64,000 bases of DNA from NCBI GenBank assembly GCA_026225055.1, contig JAMFSA010000009.1, positions 1 through 64,000 of the forward strand. Direction: 5' to 3'. This DNA is from Mucilaginibacter xinganensis (lineage in GTDB: Bacteria; Bacteroidota; Bacteroidia; Sphingobacteriales; Sphingobacteriaceae). Position 1 is the stretch's first letter; each line of letters opens with the position of its first letter. A program made the position numbers and the translations under genes. Under the pieces are notes generated by a model. The model was not told the origin of the DNA and ran no database searches. It saw only the letters and a program-made list of their open reading frames with translations. Shown in pieces: positions 44,033 to 52,029 of the stretch.

Positions 44033-45049
44033 ATGCGCAAAGGAATATTATTAGTAAGCCTCGGGACACCGGAGGGCCTATCGGTTAAAGATGTAAGCAA
44101 ATACCTGACGGAATTTCTGATGGATCCCCGGGTAATAGATATCAACCCTGTATCACGTTTTTTACTGGTACGGGGTTTAATTGTACCGTTCCGGAGCAGA
44201 ACTTCTTTCAAGCTTTATCAGCGTATCTGGAATAAAGAAAGCGGTTCACCATTATTGCATTTCAGCAGGTTGCAGCAGCAATTGTTAAAGATTGAATTAG
44301 GGCCTGAATACCATGTGGAACTAGCTATGCGTTACCAATATTCCTCCATCCGATTGGCATTGCATAAGTTAAGATCTGCTATGGTCGATAGCATCCACGT
44401 GATACCACTGTTCCCGCAATACTCATCAGCAACAACAGGATCTATCATTGCTAAGATTATGGATGAAGTAAGGAATTGGGAAACAATTCCTAAAATTTCC
44501 TTTACCAGCTCATTTCATGATAATGGGTTAATGATAAAAGCGTTCGCTGCCAATGGGCGAAAATATCTACCCGAAAGTTATGATCATATCTTATTCAGCT
44601 TCCACGGATTACCGCAACGACAATTGATCAAATGCGATCATTCCAAAAGCCAGTGCCTTAAATCTGCTGATTGCTGTTCTGTATTAACTGAAAGAAACTG
44701 TAATTGTTATTCGGCGCAATGCCATCATACCGCTGCATTAATAGCAGATGAATTAAATATCCCGAAGGATAAGTATACGATTTGCTTTCAATCCAGGCTG
44801 GGTAAAGCCCCGTGGATACAGCCATATACTTCGGCAGTTATTCAACAGCTTGCTAAAGAAGGAAAGAAAAGAGTGTTGGTTTTTTGTCCGTCGTTTGTTG
44901 CTGATTGTCTCGAAACCATTTATGAAATAGCTGAAGAATACCACCAGGAATTTGTAAATGCCGGTGGCGAACATTTACAATTGGTTGAAAGCTTAAACGG
45001 CTCACCGATATTCATCAGCGCGTTAAAGGAAATGATCCAGGCAAATTAG
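44033..45049 (+). CDS. hemH: Ferrochelatase
   Basis: A 338-residue ferrochelatase, inserting iron into protoporphyrin or coproporphyrin in the last steps of heme synthesis. Signatures: LLVSLGTPEG, FLMDPRVIDIN, HVIPLFPQYSSATTGS, catalytic His in LFSFHGLPQRQL and Glu in SFVADCLETIYEI. The stretch after the active-site His has eight Cys in about 33 residues (CDHSKSQC, SADCC, NCNCYSAQC), more than needed for a metal-free enzyme and suggestive of an iron-sulfur site. It follows the small membrane protein gene by 32 bases and faces hemN. Confidence 0.94.
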   Translation: MRKGILLVSLGTPEGLSVKDVSKYLTEFLMDPRVIDINPVSRFLLVRGLIVPFRSRTSFKLYQRIWNKESGSPLLHFSRLQQQLLKIELGPEYHVELAMRYQYSSIRLALHKLRSAMVDSIHVIPLFPQYSSATTGSIIAKIMDEVRNWETIPKISFTSSFHDNGLMIKAFAANGRKYLPESYDHILFSFHGLPQRQLIKCDHSKSQCLKSADCCSVLTERNCNCYSAQCHHTAALIADELNIPKDKYTICFQSRLGKAPWIQPYTSAVIQQLAKEGKKRVLVFCPSFVADCLETIYEIAEEYHQEFVNAGGEHLQLVESLNGSPIFISALKEMIQAN

Positions 45050-45067
45050 CCGCACCCTATCCTAATA

Positions 45068-46426
45068 TTATACAGCCATACTAAAAAGCTCACTGGCAGG
45101 CAACTTCGCCCACAATCGCGCATCCAAGGCCATACAAATATTACGCAGGAAACGTTTGCCCAAAGGTGTTACCCTCAATTCCCATGAATTTATGTTGATC
45201 AGGCCGTCATCTTCAAATGATTTAAGCCTTAATACGCCCTCTAATAACGCGATACACGGCTCTATATGCTGGTTCCATATCGTATAGCCATTACACATTA
45301 TTTCAGTGATATGCTTGCGCAGAATCAGGTCCTCCCCTGTTAAAATATGGCCTTTTATTACCGGCAGGTCGTGCTTTACAAGGCTTACATATTCTTCAAC
45401 AGTCTTTACATTTTGGGCAAAGCCATACCAGGCATCGCTGATAGCTGAAACTCCCAAACCAATTAATAACTGCGTATGCTGATGGGTATAGCCCATAAAG
45501 TTGCGGTGCAGGTTGCCGGTACATTCAGCCAAACTTAATGTATCCTCAGGCAGCGCAAAATGATCCATCCCGATCTCTTTATAACCGTGTAGCTGAAGTA
45601 AGTCGCGGCCGGTTTGATAAAGCCTGGTTTTTGTCTGCGCATCCGGCAGATCTCTTTCTGTAAACATCCTTTGCCCCGGTTTTACCCATGGCACATGTGC
45701 GTAGCTATAATAAGCAATCCTGTCGGGCTGCAGGCCGGTTACAAGGTGCATGGTGTTTATTAAGCCATCCATCGTTTGTAAAGGCAGACCGTAGATCAAA
45801 TCGTAATTTATGGAGGTATATCCTATCTGCCTTGCCAGTTGGGTTACCAATCTTACCTGTTCATATGTTTGGTGCCTGTTGATGATTTTCTGCACAGCAG
45901 GGTCAAAATCCTGGATACCTAAGCTCAACCTTTTAAATCCCAGTTTAAACAATATTTTTAAATGATCGGCGGTTGTATTGGCAGGATGTGCCTCAAAGCT
46001 GAATTCGGCATAAGGATGAACTAAAGAATCTTTTAGTAAACCTTGTATTAATTTCTGTAGATTTTCCGCACTAAAAAATGTGGGCGTGCCACCGCCTAAA
46101 TGTATTTCTTTGATCACCGGGATATCACCCAGTATAGCACGGTATCTCTCCCACTCCAGCAATACAGCATTAATATAAGGCTCTTCTACCCGGTGATTCT
46201 TAGTTATCCGGGTGTTACAACCGCAATAAGTGCAAAGGCTTTCACAAAACGGCAAATGCACATACAGGCTGATCCCGTCCTTATTATTGCTTTCAGTAAA
46301 TGACCGTTTTACTGCCGTTTCCCATTTACTGGTACTAAACAGGTCGTTATCCCAATAAGGCAAGGTAGGGTAACTGGTATAGCGCGGCGCAGCCACATTA
46401 TATTTTTGAGCCAATTGCTGATACAT
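45068..46426 (-). CDS. hemN: Oxygen-independent coproporphyrinogen III oxidase (radical SAM)
   Basis: A 452-residue HemN. The radical SAM cluster motif is in YVHLPFCESLCTYCGCNT, with the fourth nearby Cys typical of HemN; KEIHLGGGTPTFFSAENLQK is the SAM-binding GGGTP motif, and the HemN C-terminal domain (YTIWNQHIEP onward) is present. It converts coproporphyrinogen III to protoporphyrinogen IX without oxygen, which fits a microaerobic regulon. It starts 21 bases after the D-LDH stop on the same strand and is likely co-transcribed. Confidence 0.94.
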   Translation of the reverse strand: MYQQLAQKYNVAAPRYTSYPTLPYWDNDLFSTSKWETAVKRSFTESNNKDGISLYVHLPFCESLCTYCGCNTRITKNHRVEEPYINAVLLEWERYRAILGDIPVIKEIHLGGGTPTFFSAENLQKLIQGLLKDSLVHPYAEFSFEAHPANTTADHLKILFKLGFKRLSLGIQDFDPAVQKIINRHQTYEQVRLVTQLARQIGYTSINYDLIYGLPLQTMDGLINTMHLVTGLQPDRIAYYSYAHVPWVKPGQRMFTERDLPDAQTKTRLYQTGRDLLQLHGYKEIGMDHFALPEDTLSLAECTGNLHRNFMGYTHQHTQLLIGLGVSAISDAWYGFAQNVKTVEEYVSLVKHDLPVIKGHILTGEDLILRKHITEIMCNGYTIWNQHIEPCIALLEGVLRLKSFEDDGLININSWELRVTPLGKRFLRNICMALDARLWAKLPASELFSMAV

Positions 46427-46447
46427 TTTTGTAAAATTTTAAGTAAA

Positions 46448-47461
46448 TTATTTGAGTTGAACTGCCCGGCAATTTTTGGCACATACACATGCCTTGCCTA
46501 CACATTTATCCTGTTGCCACATATCAAGATTATAAATGGTTTGGTTTGCAATTTCCTGCAAGGCCTCGCGGGTAAGGTAAGCCTGGTGCGGCGTTATGAT
46601 AACGTTTTCACGTGCAAGCAAATTCCGGATCAATGGGTCTTTATAAATATCATGTTGATGGTCTTCAAAAAACAGCCCTTTCTCATACTCGTAAACATCC
46701 ATAGCCAGGTTGCCAATCTTTCCGCTTTCAAGTGCCAGCAGTAAATCACTCGTTTTAATGATGGCGCCCCTTGATGTGTTGATGAGCATTACGCCATTTT
46801 TCATTTTATCAAGCGTTGCTTTTTTAATAAAATGCCGGGTATCGGGAGTTAAGGGAATATGCAGCGATATAATATCTGATGATGCCAGCAGATCATCAAG
46901 TTCAGCACGTAGAATGTTATCATCGCCGGCAGGCAAAAATTCATCATAGCCTATAACTTTACAGCCAAAGCCTTTAAATATTTCTGCCGTGGCCATGCCT
47001 GTTTTACCCAGGCCGATGATGCCGACTGTTTTGCCGGAGAAGTTGAATCCTATCAATCCGTCATTCCTGAAATCGAACAAATGACTGTTATGGTCGGCCT
47101 TAATTAATTTGCGGTTAAGTGCCATGGCCAGTGCTACAGCATGTTCGGCAATGGCCTGCGGCGAATAGGATGGTACATTTGATAGTTTAATGGCATATTT
47201 AGCGGCAGTGTCCTTGTCAATATGATCGGTGCCTACCGAGCGGGTTACAATATACCTGATGCCCAGTTCAGCCAGTTTATCAATTACGCTTGCCGAAACA
47301 TCATCATTGGTAAATACAATAATCGCGTCTTTCCCTTCAGCATAAATGGCTGTTTCTATATTAAGCGGGTTGGAGATCAGCGTAATATCATGCTTCTTCT
47401 GGTTGGCTTTAGCCAGAAATTCTTTTTCGAAAGGTTTTATACTGTATGCAACTGCTTTCAT
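46448..47461 (-). CDS. ldhA: D-lactate dehydrogenase-like 2-hydroxyacid dehydrogenase
   Basis: A 337-residue NAD-dependent D-2-hydroxyacid dehydrogenase: VGIIGLGKTGMATAEIF is the dinucleotide site, MLINTSRGAIIKT holds the catalytic Arg region, and ITPHQAYLTREAL the catalytic His. It resembles fermentative D-lactate dehydrogenase (LdhA): pyruvate plus NADH to D-lactate. The C-terminus has an unusual Cys-rich extension, KCVGKACVCAKNCRAVQLK, perhaps a metal or cluster site. A CRP/FNR dyad lies 81.5 bp upstream and hemN follows directly, pointing to low-oxygen expression. Confidence 0.88.
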   Translation of the reverse strand: MKAVAYSIKPFEKEFLAKANQKKHDITLISNPLNIETAIYAEGKDAIIVFTNDDVSASVIDKLAELGIRYIVTRSVGTDHIDKDTAAKYAIKLSNVPSYSPQAIAEHAVALAMALNRKLIKADHNSHLFDFRNDGLIGFNFSGKTVGIIGLGKTGMATAEIFKGFGCKVIGYDEFLPAGDDNILRAELDDLLASSDIISLHIPLTPDTRHFIKKATLDKMKNGVMLINTSRGAIIKTSDLLLALESGKIGNLAMDVYEYEKGLFFEDHQHDIYKDPLIRNLLARENVIITPHQAYLTREALQEIANQTIYNLDMWQQDKCVGKACVCAKNCRAVQLK

Positions 47462-47531
47462 GCGTAACTATGTTTATTGTAAACAAAGCTATTGCAAACA
47501 GTACCGGTTTATAATGAGGAGCATCAGTGTG

Positions 47532-47553
47532 AAAAGTGATTGAGATCAGTTTT
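47532..47553. promoter_or_regulatory. CRP/FNR-type dyad upstream of the D-LDH gene
   Basis: AAAAGTGA-TTGAGA-TCAGTTTT: one mismatch from the perfect dyad. It is centred 81.5 bp upstream of the ATG at 47461 and overlaps the end of the regulator gene, so it would serve an internal promoter for the D-LDH and hemN genes. Confidence 0.6.
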
Positions 47554-48595
47554 TCATTTTTGCCAGCCGCTCATGGTTTAAAATGTTAATAACACTGCCT
47601 TTTTTTTCTATCAGGCCTTCGTCTTTAAAGTCGGCTAATGTGCGGCTTACGGTTTCAGTTGCCATACCTGCCATAGCAGCCAGGTCATCTCGTGAGATCT
47701 TTATTATATCTGTTCCGGCCTGGTGTTTTGACAAACGTACAATCGCATCCGCCATTCTTTTTCTAACGGAATGATACGCCAATTGTAATAACTGCTCTTC
47801 TTTTTCCCTGATGTTGTTTGATAGCAGTTTGATAAACTCACGCGCTATTTCGGGGTATAAATTTAAAAGCTCATCCAACTGATCTTTCGGGATGAGGCAC
47901 AGCGTGCTGTCTTCAACAGCGGTGGCAGTATCTGAAAAGGCTTCGTTTGATAACAGCGCATGAATACCGAGATAATCATCTTTAGTATACATTCCGGTCA
48001 TTAGTTCGCGGCCATCCTGCGCCAGTTTAATGGTTTTTACTTTACCGCTTAGTACCAGGTATAACCCATTGCCTTTATCGCCATCATAGTAGATCACCTG
48101 GTTCTTTTTAAAGTGACGGGTTTTCCTATCGCCAATTACTTTTTTAAGTTCATTAAGGCCATTGTTTTTTGCTATTAATAAGCCAAGGCTGTCAAGCGAT
48201 TTGCTGTAAAACTGTTCCTGCTGTTCTTTTTTATTTAGCCTGCTTTCAATGGCGTTCAGCAATTCAATATCATCAAACGGTTTGGTTAGATAATCATCGG
48301 CACCCATTTCCATGCCTTTGCGCAGGTCGACCCGCTCGGCTTTTGCGGTCAGGAAAATGAACGGTATAGCGGCCATCTGTGGGTTTTTATTCAGCATGTA
48401 TAAAACGCCATAGCCATCCAGTTCAGGCATCATAATATCGCATAAAATAATATCAGGTGAGTTTTTCAGCGCAAGGTCTACCCCTATTTTTCCGTTTTTA
48501 GCAGAAAATACTGTATAGCCTGCAAGCTCCAGTATCTCAACAATATTTTCCCTGATATCATCGCTATCTTCAATGATCAGTGCTTTTTTACTCAT
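47546..48595 (-). CDS. Response regulator fused to a CRP/FNR-type DNA-binding protein
   Basis: A 349-residue fusion. Residues 1-125 are a receiver: acidic pocket IIEDSDD, phosphoryl Asp53 in DIILCDIMMPELDG, Thr83 and Lys105 (DDYLTKPFDD). Residues about 150-270 are a cNMP-type effector fold (GNGLYLVLSGKVKTIKLAQD). A CRP/FNR winged helix (about 290-345) has the recognition helix MATETVSRTLADF, with the Glu/Ser/Arg layout of FNR and FixK. The four N-terminal Cys of FNR are absent, so phosphorylation, not its own cluster, probably controls it. The ATG overlaps the kinase stop (ATGA). It looks like FixJ and FixK in one chain. Confidence 0.93.
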   Translation of the reverse strand: MSKKALIIEDSDDIRENIVEILELAGYTVFSAKNGKIGVDLALKNSPDIILCDIMMPELDGYGVLYMLNKNPQMAAIPFIFLTAKAERVDLRKGMEMGADDYLTKPFDDIELLNAIESRLNKKEQQEQFYSKSLDSLGLLIAKNNGLNELKKVIGDRKTRHFKKNQVIYYDGDKGNGLYLVLSGKVKTIKLAQDGRELMTGMYTKDDYLGIHALLSNEAFSDTATAVEDSTLCLIPKDQLDELLNLYPEIAREFIKLLSNNIREKEEQLLQLAYHSVRKRMADAIVRLSKHQAGTDIIKISRDDLAAMAGMATETVSRTLADFKDEGLIEKKGSVINILNHERLAKMKN

Positions 48596-49779
48596 GCTAA
48601 TGAAAATGTAATGGTGAACAATGTTCCTTTGTTTAACTGGCTATTGAAATCAACTTTGCCATTCATCAAACTGGCATATCGGGCAACAATATTTAACCCC
48701 AAACCTGTACCCGGGATGTTGCCCGTATTATGCGCCCTGAAAAAGGCCTCGAACAAATGTTTCTGGTCTGTTTCAGGTATGCCAATGCCGTTATCCTTTA
48801 CGGTTACTATGCAGGTGTGATCATTTATTTCAGTATTGAATTCTATAAATGTGTTTTCGCCAGAATATTTTATCGCGTTAGCAATAAGATTGATGATACA
48901 GTTCTTCAACAGGTTTGGGTCTAAATTTACGATGCTGGCAGTGCCCGTATGCTGATATATGATGTTTTGATTTTGCTTGGCGATCAGCTGCATTTCTTCG
49001 GTGATCTCTTCTGCCAGTTTTACCAGATCAAAGCTGATAAAGGTAGGCTCTACCTTTCCGGCTTCCAGTTTATCCAGTGAAAGGAAATCATTAAGAATAG
49101 CAGTGAGATTACCTACCGCGTTTTTTATCTTACCCACATGTTTACTGATATTCTCATTATCAAAAGGCTGTGCATATTTATCGATCAGCGATGCCGATAA
49201 TTGTACAGCGCTAAGCGGGGTGCGGAACTCATGTGAAGCCATCGAAACAAACCGGCTTTTTAATTGACCGAGTTCTTTTTCTTTTTCCAATGATTGGCTA
49301 ACTTCTTCTTTTGCTTCTTCAAGCGCAGTAACGGTATCTTTTAACCAGATGGTTCGTTTTTCAACCTCTTCTTCCAGATGGGTGGCGTATTCTTTAAGCT
49401 GATCTTCCGCCTCTTTTTCACGGCTGATATCATGAATAAAGCCCGTATATATTTTTCTCCCTAAAAATTGCACTTCGCTAACACCCAATTTGAACGGAAA
49501 GGTACTGCCATCTTTCTTTAGTCCAATAACCTCACGGCCGATACCGATGATATGTGCTTGCCCTGTATGCTGATACCTATTGAGGTAACTATCATGTTCC
49601 TGGCGATATGGCTGGGGCATTAGCATGGAAATATTATGCCCCACAACTTCCTGCGGCGTATACTGGAACAGTTTGCAGGCAGACGGATTTATGGTTTCGA
49701 TGTTTCCCCTTTCATCAATAGTGATGATACCATCAATAGCATTTTGTATAATGGCATTTAAAAGGGCGGCATTTTCCAT
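48592..49779 (-). CDS. FixL-like heme-PAS oxygen-sensing histidine kinase
   Basis: A 395-residue soluble kinase from the ATG at 49779; the in-frame start at 49842 would add a 21-residue segment with no PAS character. The PAS domain (residues about 1-125) closely matches rhizobial FixL: SMLMPQPYRQEHDSYLNRYQ, with His62 where FixL has its proximal heme ligand, and HIIGIGREVIGLKKDGSTFP, with Arg82 where FixL senses bound oxygen. A coiled linker leads to the HisKA box (His183 in SMASHEFRTPLS) and an ATPase domain with DNGIGIPETD and GTGLGLNIVARY. It has no membrane helix. It should phosphorylate the receiver-CRP partner when oxygen is low. Confidence 0.92.
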   Translation of the reverse strand: MENAALLNAIIQNAIDGIITIDERGNIETINPSACKLFQYTPQEVVGHNISMLMPQPYRQEHDSYLNRYQHTGQAHIIGIGREVIGLKKDGSTFPFKLGVSEVQFLGRKIYTGFIHDISREKEAEDQLKEYATHLEEEVEKRTIWLKDTVTALEEAKEEVSQSLEKEKELGQLKSRFVSMASHEFRTPLSAVQLSASLIDKYAQPFDNENISKHVGKIKNAVGNLTAILNDFLSLDKLEAGKVEPTFISFDLVKLAEEITEEMQLIAKQNQNIIYQHTGTASIVNLDPNLLKNCIINLIANAIKYSGENTFIEFNTEINDHTCIVTVKDNGIGIPETDQKHLFEAFFRAHNTGNIPGTGLGLNIVARYASLMNGKVDFNSQLNKGTLFTITFSLA

Positions 49780-49822
49780 GATCTGTATAGCTATATCGCA
49801 AATATGGGTAAAGCAGGTTAAA

Positions 49823-49831
49823 CAAAATGTA
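49823..49831 (-). promoter_or_regulatory. Candidate -7 element of the kinase-regulator operon
   Basis: TACATTTTG on the minus strand is TAnnTTTG with one extra T. If the start of transcription is about 6 bases further on, the upstream CRP/FNR dyad is centred near -41, the position for a class II activator. Confidence 0.4.
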
Positions 49832-49846
49832 ATTATTTTCAATCAA

Positions 49847-49868
49847 AAAAGTGACTTTTATCACTTTT
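49847..49868. promoter_or_regulatory. Perfect CRP/FNR-type dyad upstream of the FixL-like kinase gene
   Basis: AAAAGTGA-CTTTTA-TCACTTTT, 8-bp perfect arms with a 6-base spacer, centred 78.5 bp upstream of the kinase ATG at 49779. This is the best copy of the motif and suggests autoregulation. It lies in the gap shared with the divergent LytS-type kinase gene at 50020. Confidence 0.75.
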
Positions 49869-50019
49869 CGCAGTTTAATGTTGCTATCAGTTTCACTGGT
49901 ATATCATTCAGGGCATTTCATCTATTATTATTATTGTTCTATCGATGGGTGTTTTATTTACGAACATAATTTAGTCAATTGCGCAAAGCTTTAACGAGCA
50001 TCCAATTAATATCCATCAA

Positions 50020-51081
50020 ATGACCCTTGCTAAATTGAAAAAACTGTTACTTTCCTTACATTTTTTGACATTCCTGGGCATGATGGTTTTGGCAATTCTC
50101 CCCTTTACCTGGCCGGTGCACTTACCCGGGGTATTCTGGGTTAAGGAATGTATAGCTTTACTGTGCTGGGCCGGGCTCTTTTACCTGAATTTGTATGTCT
50201 TAGTTCCCAGGATCCTTTATAATGGCCGGGGCTTGCTTTTTGTATTGACCATTTTTATAGGTGTCTTAATAATGGTTCTTTTCAACCGGGCTATTGACGC
50301 TATTTTTAATGTCCCGGCTTTAATGGAAAAGGTGTTTGATGGTACCCATAGACATATCATTTATAAAAATAGCCCGGCAGTGAATTCCGGTATCATCGTT
50401 ATCACCATGATCATCTTTGGGATCAGTTCTATTATCGGCATTACAAAAAAACTGAATGCCGACAAAGCAAACGGGCAAAACGCTGAAAAAGAAAAGGTAA
50501 GTACGGAGCTGGCATTTCTGAAAGCACAAATCAACCCTCATTTTTTCTTCAATATCCTCCACACCATTTACGCCTTAACAGATACAAATATTAAATCGGC
50601 AAGGGAATCTATTTATACGCTTTCGCACATGATGCGCTATGTACTTTATGATACAAAGAACGATTTTACGACCCTGGAAAAAGAAATTGAATTTGTACAG
50701 GATTATATTAACCTGATGCAGCTACGGCTTCCCGACCAGGTGCAAATCATATTTGAGAAACCCAAAGTACTAACCAATATCCAACTGGCCCCTATGTTAT
50801 TTTTACCTTATATTGAAAATGCTTACAAGCACGGTATCAGCAACATATACCCCAGTTATATATTTATAGGCATTACACAAATAGAAAATACGCTGCGACT
50901 GGAGGTACGAAATTCTATATTTGACGAGCATGCCGCGAATTTAGAGGATAGCAATGGCATAGGGCTGGTTAACACCCGCCGCAGGTTGGACCTCATATAT
51001 CCCGGCAAATACATTTTGAAAGAAGAACGCGATGAAAAAGGCCGTGAATTTACAATACAATTAATGTTTGTGCAGTTATGA
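50020..51081 (+). CDS. LytS/YehU-type sensor histidine kinase
   Basis: A 353-residue kinase with four predicted N-terminal helices (FLTFLGMMVLAILPFTWPVH to IIVITMIIFGISSIIGITKK) and no separate sensor domain. The His_kinase domain has the phosphorylatable His in LKAQINPHFFFNILHTIYAL and an ATPase part with LPYIENAYKHGI and NGIGLVNTRRRL. It overlaps the LytTR regulator gene by ATGA. The pair likely controls genes nearby, for example the TonB receptor downstream. The signal is unknown. Confidence 0.92.
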   Translation: MTLAKLKKLLLSLHFLTFLGMMVLAILPFTWPVHLPGVFWVKECIALLCWAGLFYLNLYVLVPRILYNGRGLLFVLTIFIGVLIMVLFNRAIDAIFNVPALMEKVFDGTHRHIIYKNSPAVNSGIIVITMIIFGISSIIGITKKLNADKANGQNAEKEKVSTELAFLKAQINPHFFFNILHTIYALTDTNIKSARESIYTLSHMMRYVLYDTKNDFTTLEKEIEFVQDYINLMQLRLPDQVQIIFEKPKVLTNIQLAPMLFLPYIENAYKHGISNIYPSYIFIGITQIENTLRLEVRNSIFDEHAANLEDSNGIGLVNTRRRLDLIYPGKYILKEERDEKGREFTIQLMFVQL

Positions 51082-51830
51082 TGATCCCTTGTATTGCTGT
51101 TGATGACGAGCCCATAGCGCTGAACTTGATTTGCTCCTATATTGAGCAGGTGCCTTTTTTGCATTTGGAAGGCCGTTTCTCCAATGCTGTTGCAGCTTTG
51201 CAGGCTATTCATGAAAACCCATCAATTAAACTGGCTTTTTTAGATATCCGTATGGCACACCTGAGCGGCGTGGAACTGGCCAGGATCGTTAATCAATCTG
51301 AAAACAAACAGAAACTGAGGGTAATATTTACTACGGCATTTGATCAATATGCGGTAGAAAGTTACAAGGTTGAGGCGCTGGATTATCTTTTAAAACCCTT
51401 TAATTTTGTTGACTTTTCAAAGGCTGCTGCTAAAGCTCTGGAATATTTCTCCTTGAGGGCGCATGTGCTCCCCCCGAAACAATCTGTTGTTTCAGTTTTA
51501 CCTGTCGAAAAAGAGTACATCTATTTAAAGGTAGATTATCAATTAGTAAAGGTAGATTTGAACGACATCCTATATATAGAAGGCTTGAAGGATTATGTAA
51601 AAGTTTTTGTTGCTAATGAAACCAAACCTTTACTTACCTTAACCAGCTTAAAAGTACTGGAAGAAAAGTTACCATTAAAAGATTTTATGCGTATCCACCG
51701 GTCATTTATCGTCTCCCTTGAAAAGATCAAGTCTGTCACCAGAAACTCCGTCCAGATTGGTGAAACCGTTATTGCTGTAACCGAGCAGTATAAGGAACCG
51801 TTCCTGCAATTCATAAGCAAATGGGGTTAA
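51078..51830 (+). CDS. LytTR-family response regulator
   Basis: A 250-residue regulator. The receiver (1 to about 120) has IAVDDEPIALNLI, the phosphoryl Asp in KLAFLDIRMAHLSGVELA, and EALDYLLKPF. The LytTR DNA-binding domain (about 145-250) has YIYLKVDYQLVKVDLNDILY, IEGLKDYVKVFV and MRIHRSFIVSLEKI. It pairs with the LytS-type kinase whose stop it overlaps. A TonB receptor and DUF4249 lipoprotein follow after 199 bases. Confidence 0.93.
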   Translation: MMIPCIAVDDEPIALNLICSYIEQVPFLHLEGRFSNAVAALQAIHENPSIKLAFLDIRMAHLSGVELARIVNQSENKQKLRVIFTTAFDQYAVESYKVEALDYLLKPFNFVDFSKAAAKALEYFSLRAHVLPPKQSVVSVLPVEKEYIYLKVDYQLVKVDLNDILYIEGLKDYVKVFVANETKPLLTLTSLKVLEEKLPLKDFMRIHRSFIVSLEKIKSVTRNSVQIGETVIAVTEQYKEPFLQFISKWG

Positions 51831-52029
51831 TGAGCCTTCATTAAGAAGTTAAAAGAAATAAGCATTTTACCCCATCTATTTAAATGGCAATTCTATCTAT
51901 ATTTTGTATCAACGTATCTATACCGTTTTTTTTAGTCGCCAGATTGCAATTTCTTTACGCTTAACTACAAAGCATGCCCATCATCCAACTACATTATCAT
52001 ACTCACATCTCTCCTATTAACTATACCAT

